From Eudromia elegans (Eukaryota > Chordata > Aves > Tinamiformes > Tinamidae): a stretch of 64,000 nt of DNA. A program made the translations under genes and the position numbers. The notes under the pieces are model-generated. The model searched no databases and was not told the origin of the DNA. It saw nothing but the letters and a program-made list of their open reading frames with translations. Numbering within the stretch: the first letter of the stretch is position 1; each line of letters opens with the position of its first letter. The stretch is taken from NCBI GenBank assembly GCA_003342815.1, contig PTEX01000029.1, forward strand, positions 63,576 through 127,575, written 5' to 3'. Below are positions 13,201 to 46,648 of this stretch, piece after piece.

Positions 13201-16195
13201 TGACCTCTTCAAAGAAATATGAAATGTTTAAGGTTTCTATACTGCTCTGTTGGAGATCCACGTTCCACAAAGTGATTATTTCTTAACCCTGGCAAGCTCA
13301 GTGATGACTTCTATGTTTTACTAAGATTCAGGAGTCAGATTCCAGGCCCTCAGATTTAGAAATTGCAACCATTTAATGATTCTTAGTGATTTTTTTTCAT
13401 TTTAAATAAATGTAGTAAGTATCTTAATCTAAGAGTACTCTTAATCAGATAAATTATAATCTTGATCAAATGTTTACCTGGAATGAGAGCAGATCCATGA
13501 TGTAAGGCTCCTTCCACACACTCAGTGGTTCATTGACAGAATAATCAGCCAGTAGAGCTTTAATAGCGCTACTGTCGTCTTCCATTATGGCTTCGTATAG
13601 TGGCTCCCGGTATGAATTTCTCCCTTGCCTGCAGGAGAGCAGAGGGCAGGCGAAGGGAGGGACATGTCTGCCGGCTCCCTGGGTGACGTTACCCATGGGC
13701 AAGGGAACTGTTGTTTTTGTAATGAAAAAACATATCAGATAGAGCAAGATTTGGAATCTGCCACTTGAACTGGGTTGCTCTTTGTGATGTTGTAAGGTGT
13801 CAGGTTCTAGAAGAGCTTTCAGGCTACTTCATTATTCAGCACATATAAAAATACTAGAAACCAGCAAAAGTTTAAGAATGTTAAAAAAAGGCTAGTGCTC
13901 CTTGTTTTATTATTAGTGCTTATTTGTATTTAATGGAAAAAAATGTAAAAGTAATATAGCTTTCACTTCCCCTTGACATGCAAAACTTTTCAACTTCGTG
14001 ATATACAAAGTAGAAATTTCATATTACTTTTTCTTCTACCTAGCTACCTAGCATGTTTTCTTTTTTGCTTTTTCATTTTTTTTAGATCCTAAGCTTAACA
14101 TTTCTTGTCCTGGTGATCATACAGCCCAAATGCAGAGATAAAACCATTTCAGTTTTTCCTCAGTCAGTGCTGTTATCACTTTTGTCTTTGTGGTTATGCT
14201 CATGGTATAGAAAATTGTGGTTATGCTCATGGTATAGAAAATTGTATTTGTCTTGCATTGCACCTAGGCCACAAATACTTACTCCATCTATAACAGTTGG
14301 TCTGATTTGCTGTCTTCTCTTGCATGGTGTCTCTCTTGGTATTACTGTTAATGCAAATTTCTACTTCCTGCTAGGAAGGAATAAAGTTACTTTGTTTATC
14401 TTCCCACTGACTGTTATACTGCCCTTGTTCTGGTTTTCTTCCTTCTCGCAGCTCCTCTTTATGTGGTCTTTTTGCCCAAATAGTGTTGGTAACATAGAAT
14501 TTGATATCGTTATGAATTTATTTTTATCTCACTTGAAACACTTGATGGTATAGATTTTTAAACAGAATGAAATCCTGTAGTCCTTTATATAAAGATATTT
14601 AAGATTTATGCTGTCTCTTTCTATAGCCAAGAAATATATTTCTGTATGGATCTGATCGTCATGTCAAAATAGGAGACTTTGGATTAGCCTGCAAAGACCT
14701 TCTCTGGGATGATACAGACCAGTGGCTTAAGACAAACAGGATAAATGGTAAGAGGAAAAAGTTTCGTAGGTTTCAATGTTGTACTTTATGATATTAATAT
14801 ATATATATTTATTTCATAAGTAAAATGGAAAGACTGAGTAACTGTAAACTGACTTTTGAAAGGATTGGCACATACTTCAGGAGTGGGTACTTGCCTTTAT
14901 GCCTCACCAGAACAATTGCAGGAATCTCACTATGATTTCAAGGTAGGAACTTGTTTTTCCTATAAGCACTTTTAAATGTTATTAAATATTATATGATTAT
15001 TAAATGATGTTAAGGAAGATTGAAAGTAAAACTGAAATTTAACAAGTACGTCTTTTTATAAGGCCTACTTAGGTTAGAAAAATAAAACATAAGTCTTTCA
15101 CATCACAATTGGTAAATATTCCTCCTGCTGTTACTTTTTTTTTTTCCTGAAACATGGATTTCAGTTTAGACTTCCAGTTTACTACTAATGCAAAAAAACC
15201 CTAATGTGTTTCTAAGATAATCTTGAGGGAATTACAGAGATTTTAATCTGAGTAGCTTTATCATTGTCTGTATCATTTTATGTTTAGGGGAAACAAAAGA
15301 AATCTAAAATGATAATTTAAAATATCAGTTATCCAATGATTTTTACCTCACTCCTTTTCCAGTCAGACATGTATAGCATGGGTGTTATCCTGCTAGAACT
15401 CTTCCAACCATTTGGAACAGAAATGGAAAGAACAGAAGTTCTCATGCATTTAAGGAATGGCCACATTCCTAATAGCTTCTACAGAAAATGGCCTATTCAG
15501 GCCAAGTATGTTAAACTCCTAACCAGTAAGCTACCTTCACAAAGACCAGGTGCTGCTCAGCTTCGTCAAAGTGAACTTTTTCATACTGCAGAACACGTAA
15601 GTTTTGCCAGTAACCTCACTTCTGATGAAAGAAAAACTGCCTTGAACTGATCTCCTTAGTTTCCCTGCCTCTATTGTGTCCTCACTGTTATTTTTAATAA
15701 CTTAAGATTACGTGATTGAGAGACACTGCTTTTCTGATCATTATATTTGGCCAACTCCATTCTTCTTTCTGGTCTCTTAAAGGAGGTAAATGGCCTTTAA
15801 GTGGAGATAGCAGTATGTAAGACTGGACACAGGACTTAAACTACATTTTCTTTGTACTTTTTTCCTCCATATTTGCCATAAAAGCTTTTGAAGCTTTTTG
15901 TTAGCTTATGCAAGATCTTTGCCGTTTTCTTGGTCTGTGTATTTTTTGTGGATTATTTTGTTTGTTGTAACATCAATTACCTGGAAGAACAGATCTTGTT
16001 TGCACTCTCGTATAGACACAGCTTTATTAAACTTTTATCCATGTCCATCTATAAATGAAGTAAACTAACTCTCACTTTCAGGTTATTTGTGATCTACAGC
16101 AGAAGGTGAAAGAGCAAGAGAAAGAAATTGAAAAACTGAAGGAAAGAATAAGATTGCTTTCTGAAGAACATGATGAACTTGGTTCTCCAGTTTAA
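794..16195 (+). CDS. EIF2AK1: Eukaryotic translation initiation factor 2-alpha kinase 1 (heme-regulated inhibitor, HRI)
   Basis: Cytosolic Ser/Thr kinase that phosphorylates eIF2alpha on heme shortage or mitochondrial/oxidative stress. Coding exons: 794-914, 1331-1489, 2626-2762, 3520-3551, 4054-4153, 5219-5299, 5698-5806, 7434-7485, 8139-8508, 9482-9593, 9807-9913, 14627-14747, 14863-14942, 15363-15596, 16082-16195. They join in phase to about 642 aa (human 630). Visible features: N-terminal heme-sensing region with RLQHNRAI near 118-125; glycine loop [11 protein letters not shown] at 173-183; catalytic Lys196 in YAIK; alphaC Glu214; an acidic, Ser-rich kinase insert (exons 8-9, about 248-371); HRDLK at 456-460; DFG at 477-479; SPEQL; and a C-terminal coiled coil ([16 protein letters not shown]). 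The exon 7 donor is non-ideal (ACA|GTGTAT), chosen to keep frame. Tyr427-His428 sits where mammals have the heme-ligand Cys-Pro. ANKRD61 is nested in intron 11. The start was chosen by Kozak context and by the conserved [10 protein letters not shown] segment. Confidence 0.95.
1246..1289. repeat. (GT)22 microsatellite in EIF2AK1 intron 1
   Basis: Uninterrupted GT dinucleotide run of 44 bp, ending 41 bp before the exon 2 acceptor (exon starts 1331). It can adopt Z-DNA and is likely length-polymorphic. Confidence 0.97.
6423..6469. repeat. Poly-T tract flanked by 10-bp inverted arms
   Basis: GGCAGAGCTT (6423-6432) and AAGCTCTGCC (6460-6469) are perfect reverse complements. They enclose GC followed by 25 T. 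The structure lies in EIF2AK1 intron 7 (5807-7433), where I see no other feature. Confidence 0.9.
10585..13696 (-). CDS. ANKRD61: Ankyrin repeat domain-containing protein 61, nested antisense in EIF2AK1 intron 11
   Basis: Three minus-strand exons: 13696-13478, 12363-12269, 11539-10585. Phases match (219, 95, 955 nt) and give about 422 aa (human 418). Exon 1 begins MGNVTQG, like human MGNITRKG, and contains LYEAI. A further in-frame Met lies upstream at 13747, but homology favours 13696. Exon 2 carries an ankyrin unit with PIHLAAKY and SGADPKIR. Exon 3 carries further ankyrin units ([46 protein letters not shown]) and a conserved non-ankyrin C-terminus with NQGHLPPG and RRIYGEKCK. All splice sites are GT-AG on the minus strand. 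Four N bases fall in exon 3. The molecular function is not well established; the repeats imply protein binding. The whole gene lies between the EIF2AK1 exons that encode HRDLK and DFG. Confidence 0.92.
13085..13270 (-). mobile_element. CR1/L3-type LINE reverse-transcriptase fragment
   Basis: Read on the minus strand, this piece encodes a decayed reverse-transcriptase segment. [18 protein letters not shown] resembles the LINE block LDFSKAFDTVPH..LL.KL, and WIKN downstream matches the WIRNWL block. The nucleotide sequence also resembles CR1-family sequence (reverse of 'CCTCTTCAAAGAAA'). It is truncated and sits in ANKRD61 intron 1 / EIF2AK1 intron 11. The exact subfamily cannot be set by eye. 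Confidence 0.7.
14188..14241. repeat. Perfect 27-bp tandem duplication
   Basis: The 27-bp unit at 14188-14214 is repeated without change at 14215-14241. It lies in EIF2AK1 intron 11, upstream of ANKRD61. Identity of the copies suggests a recent slippage or duplication. Confidence 0.95.
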
Positions 16196-16464
16196 GTATC
16201 AATCACTATATGAGAAGTCTTGTACATAGAACTTTTTTACATAAAAATATTCCAGTATATGCTGTCCTGTTTGTTCTCCTTTTCGTCTAAGGGCATAGGT
16301 TTCCAATCACTAGAAAAGAGTTGAGGTGCACTGCGCTTTTTTTTTAAAAAAAAAAAAAAAAAAATTTTACCCAAGATTATGAGTTACAGAGAAGACTCTC
16401 ATAAGGAAAAAGTTCAAAATACAAATTTATTGCCTAGAATTGCTTTAGATGCCTCAATCATTAA

Positions 16465-16470
16465 AATAAA
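16465..16470 (+). terminator. EIF2AK1: EIF2AK1 polyadenylation signal AATAAA
   Basis: First canonical AATAAA after the stop codon at 16193-16195, giving a 3' UTR of roughly 290 nt. The UTR also holds a T9-A19-T4 block at 16337-16368. Confidence 0.75.
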
Positions 16471-16535
16471 CATGTTTGTCAACCTTCAGGTACAAAAAAA
16501 AAGGAAGTTCGCAGCCAAAATACAATTCTAATGTT

Positions 16536-16541
16536 TTTATT
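16536..16541 (-). terminator. AIMP2: AIMP2 polyadenylation signal (AATAAA on minus strand)
   Basis: TTTATT on the plus strand, 118 bp past the AIMP2 stop. A second minus-strand AATAAA at 16426-16431 lies inside the EIF2AK1 3' UTR; its use would make the two transcripts overlap tail-to-tail. Confidence 0.65.
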
Positions 16542-19517
16542 GATTTAAGAATTGTATTGAGTTATAGAACTTGAATTCATTTCAGAAAGGACTCAACCCA
16601 CTACAGCAGGCACAAGGTGGAATAATATTAAAACTACACCATCAAAAAGAGTACATGTTTACTTCAGTAGCTTAATAACAGAGGTGAAAGGTGCCAAGTT
16701 CTCACACGCCTTCATCCATTTCTGCACGTTAGCTGGAGCAGCACTGGCACTACCTGTCTGCTGCAGCGCACACCATGTGACAACATCTGCTACGGTGAGT
16801 TCATTTCCCACCAGCCACGAAGTCTTGCCAAGAGCAGCATTCATAGAGCGCAAGACGGCTCCTTTCTCTTTATTGCTACCTTCTTTCAGCTGGAAGATGG
16901 CTGTATCAACCCAACTGTCAATCAGAGTTGAAGTAACTGCATTGTACTTCTGGCCAAGCAGGGAAAAGAGAAATCGAGCAATGTTCCCCTCTCCTTCAAT
17001 GGGACACATTGTTTGAATGCTAAACTTCATCTGAGGCTTCAGAACTGAAATTAAGAAAAAAAAGAACAATAGATACCACAAAATCATAACCAGTTTTGTT
17101 GAAAAGATATAGTGATAACACAGCAATTAATTTGTTACACCAACATCCTCATTAATGTCACTAGCCCATAACTTGTTCTCAATTTTCTTAGTCAAAATAT
17201 TCAGCAGGCATGGGNCACAAAAAGCTCTTTCCTTGCAAAGTGCAGCCCAAACTCCCATCTAACTTATATTCTAATAAGCTCAGTTTGTTGTAGAATCTGT
17301 ACCTAGGGGTTTCTGTATAGAAATATTTTTCAAGCAACCATCTTCCAAATAATAAGTGTAAAAGCAGTAATCCATAAACAAGATTATCTTCCTCCTTTAG
17401 GTCTGTACCACTGTTCATAGCTATAAGAATTAAAGTTCATACTTGCAAAAAGACTGTTGCACGTACAGTACAGTTTTATCATGTCAGAAAAAAATGCAAA
17501 GTTAAAATACCTAAGAAAATAAAGCTTGCGCTATCAAAAGTATTCACTGTAAAATAACTTTACACTTACCATCCTTCCAAATGAGAGTAAAGCCCAACTG
17601 ATATTCTTGACGAAGCTGTTGCTTAGTCTGCTCACCAAAACATTTCAAGAGGTTTTCTGGCACACTCTTCACTGATGAGTGTGTATGAACAGCTGATAAT
17701 ATTTTATAGCGTTCACAGAGCAGACTGTGCAGCACTAATAATGACAATGGAGGTAGAGAAGGATTTGCATTGATTACAATATCTTTCAGGGCACCATAAT
17801 CCTGCAAATGAAGTAAAACTTTTAGCAGGTAAGACAAATAGATGAAACATTCAACAACTGGAAACATGTGAAATATAACAATGGGTGTATATATCTGAAA
17901 TTCTAAGGATACTCAATTCACGTTTTGACACTTGGGGTTATTAACTCAATGTTATTGGGTTAAATTCTAGTCTAATTTGAACTCAGAAGTTTCAAGCAAG
18001 TAACAAACTAGAATCTACTGTCATAATGTTTTAATGCAACCCATTCATTCCTGAATATTTGAGGAAAAAGAGGAAGGAAAAGAACATCTATTGGTGTATA
18101 GGCTAAACTATACTCACCTTTCCAAGCATCAAATCTAAATCTGCATTTGTTGTCAAGGGAGAATGTTGATCAGTTTGAATTATATTTGTTACATCAAAGT
18201 CAGCATCTGGCGTATGGATCATCTTTGAAAGACCATCAACAGCATTCTTTAGTTCATACAGGCGTTTTAGGATCTCTTCTTGGCGAGATTCAAGTGCTTG
18301 AAGCGATGGGTCAACTTCTTCCTGTATGAGGGGAAGAAAAGTTAACTCAATGGCCAAATAGTGCACGGCTCACTTTACAGAGGTTTTGAAAGAATTTAGG
18401 TGTTATTCAGATCACAAGCCCACAGCAGGGGATGACAGGTTANACCTTTTGTAAACAAACCTTCACAATTGTCCTGCTTAAATTCTCTTTTTTTTTTTAA
18501 CTGTTAAAGGTAATGGTGGCTCCAATACTTAAAATAATCAGATGGCAAATACAGAGTTACACAGATTGCATATTGAGGTTGCAAAACACAGATTGTTTCT
18601 GGCAATTCAGTCTGCAATGTTAGATAAGTGGTATGAGATACTCCTTAGAATCATTCTTTTTTCAGAGAAAAAAAACTTGCTGATAAAAAAAGCTATCGAT
18701 TTAGGGGCATTGCTTCTTGGAAAGAACTGAATTTTCTCATATGTGAGTGGCTTTGTGCCACCATGCTATTCCCAGTGTATCTTTTAGTTATGTCCACTTT
18801 TCACTTAAAAATCTCTTAGCTTACAATGATACCTCTTTAAAAGATGGAAAATATATTTCTCTGGAAGGTTTTAGGTGCAGAAACTTACACTAAAGAAAAA
18901 TCCAATTGATTTCTAGGCATCCTAAGTGCAGTCATTAAAACCACCCANCCAACCTTCCTTTTTGTTATTGATGAAGAAATAGAGAATAATGTAATTTTAA
19001 GCAAAATTCTGATACTATCTTAGGCAGTAGTCTTAGNTAAGATACAGAAATACTTTCTAGCGAACACTATTTGCCAATTACACAATTCAGTGACATAAAA
19101 ACCCCTCCTGGAGGAGAGGACCATTAACACTGTGCCGTTGCAATGGCAGGGCGGCACTACAAAGCTCTGCCAGGACCTGGCCCTGCTCCGGGTTTGCATG
19201 GCCAGCTTGGATGCCAGCGAGTGCCCAAAGGCCCCGTGGCACTGGGGAAGAGGGAAAATAGAATTCAAAGCATTCCTGGCATCGCAGAGAAAACCTGAAG
19301 TCAACTCGATCAGCATAACGTCCCATTCCGCATTTTTTAGCTTTTTCCTCGCACCGTTTTTAACAGAAAGGAGGGCGGGAGGCTACGCACCGCAGGGGCA
19401 CGGCAGCCAGGCCCTGTTTCCAGAGAAAAGCAGCAGAGTAACCCGAAGCGGGGGGTGATGATGCAGCAGAAAGGGACGTGGCACGAGGCTGCTGCGCTAT
19501 GGCCGCTTAGAAAAGAA

Positions 19518-19535
19518 GTGTGTGCATGCACACAC
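19518..19535. repeat. Perfect 18-bp palindrome in alternating purine-pyrimidine tract
   Basis: GTGTGTGCATGCACACAC is its own reverse complement. It continues into ATATATATGTGCATATGTAC and further TA/GT alternation to about 19590. Potential cruciform or Z-DNA in AIMP2 intron 1, about 250 bp from exon 1. Confidence 0.9.
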
Positions 19536-19689
19536 ATATATATGTGCATATGTACAGGTATATGTATATATACATTTATATCTACACGTATGATTGAAAG
19601 CCCAAAGAAGTTAAATGACCGTTAAAAAACGCTTTAAAGTAAGGAAAGTCTGGAAAAGCTGAGCTTTAAAAGAGCAGCCAACGAGTGTG

Positions 19690-30707
<11,018 letters not shown>

Positions 30708-30968
30708 GTCAGTTTGTGCTTATTAACATTCCTTCTTTTAACTGCTTGATAGTATTTTGAGCTTTTATCATGACTGTCTTAAATTTTAGCCTCACTGTAG
30801 GTTTTTTTTCTCTGTGTTTGAAGATGGTAACAGGTGAAGGCCTTTCACATGCCTTCACTCTTGCTTCTATCAAGCTGACATTTTGAACATACTGGAGCTC
30901 ATGTGTAAATAACACTTCTTTTATTGTGGTTTACCCTGTGTATTACTTTGCAATCAAGATATTTTTAA

Positions 30969-30974
30969 AATAAA
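30969..30974 (+). terminator. PMS2: PMS2 polyadenylation signal AATAAA
   Basis: Canonical AATAAA about 260 bp after the stop codon at 30705-30707, followed by a T/G-rich stretch (TTTATTTGTTG) typical of a downstream element. Confidence 0.75.
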
Positions 30975-31199
30975 TCTTTATTTGTTGTAGTAAATACCCT
31001 TTTTTCACCTTAATATTAAATGAAAAGTGGATGTAGAAGTTAACAATATGCAACTGTTCCAGGCATTAATACTGTAGTTAATGTATTTAGCCAGTTCCTT
31101 AGGATCACTGTTTAATGCAGGCAGTGAATGGAATTTTTAATTAGCAATGGCCCTTTCCTCATCCAAAGCGCTTGGTTTATTAAGAGCTGGGCTTCCCTT

Positions 31200-31560
31200 T
31201 GAGGGGAATGGACCCTGGGGGGGTCTGCAAAAGGTCGCTGCTGCGGCGGGCAGGCCCCTCAGCACAGAGCCGGCCGCGAGCGGGGCTGGGAATGGACACG
31301 ATGCCGGCCGCGCGCGCAGGCGCACTGGGAGCCGCGCGCCGCGGTTGCTGTGGTGACGGCGGCGAGCGCGCAAGTGCGGCTGCGCGGAGCGGCGCCCGTT
31401 CCCGGGCGCAGCGCAGGGGTCTGTGCGCCGCCGTCGTGTGAAGGGGTCCTGTGGCGGAGGGTCCGGGCGGAGGGAGCCGCGGCCGCCATCGTCCCGGTGC
31501 CTGTGACGGGCAGAGCGGCCTCGTGTCTTGTAAGCGGCGGTGCTGGGTGGCAGCCATCGC
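31200..31560 (+). promoter_or_regulatory. RSPH10B: RSPH10B CpG-island promoter with candidate X-box
   Basis: GC-rich block between the PMS2 3' end and RSPH10B. It contains GTTGCTGTGGTGAC at 31344-31357, which fits the RFX X-box (GTNRCC-spacer-RGYAAC) with two mismatches, and an NRF1-like GCGCAGGCGC at 31314-31323. A possible 5' noncoding exon ends at 31529 (TCTT|GTAAGC), with a candidate acceptor TCTAG before 31664. The TSS is not determined. Confidence 0.6.
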
Positions 31561-31753
31561 GGTGCCCCTGCTACCACTAACTTTAAGTATAAAATGCAAA
31601 AATATTTGTATTTGTAGCCTTAGAGGCAGCTTCACATCTATGTTTTTGTTTTGTTTGGTCTAGTATGCTTAGATTGTGAGGGAGAAGGCCACTATAGAAG
31701 AAGACAATAGATGTTCAGGAGAAAAAAATACATGTTGAGACAACTCAATAGCA

Positions 31754-45718
<13,965 letters not shown>

Positions 45719-46648
45719 ATCTTCTAAAGATGATTGAAGCTTCAAGTATGTAAGTGCTTTTTGAAGGAAAAAAAAAAAAAAAANCACAACTTCCCATAAC
45801 CTCTAAAACAAAAGCGTTATAAAAGCTCCTTGCATGAGATTTGTCAATTTCAGGCTGAAACAACAGCCAGTGGCTGTACTTATACCATGGGCCTTGGTTA
45901 GCCAGCTACATATCAGTATAACTCTTTAAATAGCATCAGTACTTACTTAGGCTTATAGCCTTATTTATTTGCTAAAAGTGCCATCAGTTTCACAGCAGTA
46001 CAGCTATGAGATGATTTCTGGTCAGTGTTTTTTGTCCCTTGCAAATAGTGTTTGCTTAAGGTTGAGTGTGCTTAACTGAAATACTCCATAAGCTTTCTTT
46101 TTTTTTTTTTTTCTCTCCCTCTGGTCTAGTGGTTTCAGTTAGGGATTCCTTTTTCGTAAGTATTTGATGACAAAAGAAAACAAACAAAGTTGAACCAGAC
46201 ATTTGAGGAATAGGTGAAGCTAGAACACAGGAAATTTAGTGTTAAAATCAGCCATCGATCAGAGGACCTTTGTAACCAACACTCGAGTTTCTCATGGTAA
46301 AAAAATTACCAAGAAGTCACAATATGATGCAAATGAACACAGAGAAACAAAAAAGATGCCCTTAAAAGTATAACAATTATTAGTTTTATTTTCCAATAAA
46401 ATATTCACATAACAATATCAGAATGGAATGGTACAGATGATTTCAGACTGGTTTTAATTAGTTTGCAGATAAACATTTTTAATCTAAAAATTTTATGATG
46501 AGTTTACAGATTTTAGTAGAAATTTGATTCTTACAAAGCAAGTATTGCTTTACTATTGTCATTATTCCAGTCAATAATATGACTAATAATTTTTCATGTT
46601 GAACAAGTGTTTGATGTTGACTTCTTCAATTAATCAGCCCTCTACAGA
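45719..46648. other. Convergent intergenic region RSPH10B / CCZ1
   Basis: 930 bp between the two stop codons. It contains poly-A at 45768-45783, a poly-T near 46100 and the paired polyadenylation signals at 46385-46400. No coding sequence was seen. Confidence 0.8.
46385..46400. terminator. Back-to-back polyadenylation signals of CCZ1 and RSPH10B
   Basis: TTTATT at 46385-46390 is AATAAA on the minus strand, 259 bp past the CCZ1 stop. AATAAA at 46395-46400 on the plus strand is the first clear signal after the RSPH10B stop, about 680 bp away. Use of both would make the 3' UTRs meet or overlap. Confidence 0.6.

Noticed and set aside
13682-13695. GGGTGACGTTACCC as an X-box for ANKRD61
   Set aside because: It overlaps the ANKRD61 start codon region and is coding (MGNVTQ). 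The half-sites are in the wrong order for an X-box.
15597-15650. EIF2AK1 ending at the in-frame stop after exon 14
   Set aside because: A GTAAGT donor follows GAACAC, and exon 15 at 16082 restores the conserved coiled-coil C-terminus. The read-through could only be a minor isoform.
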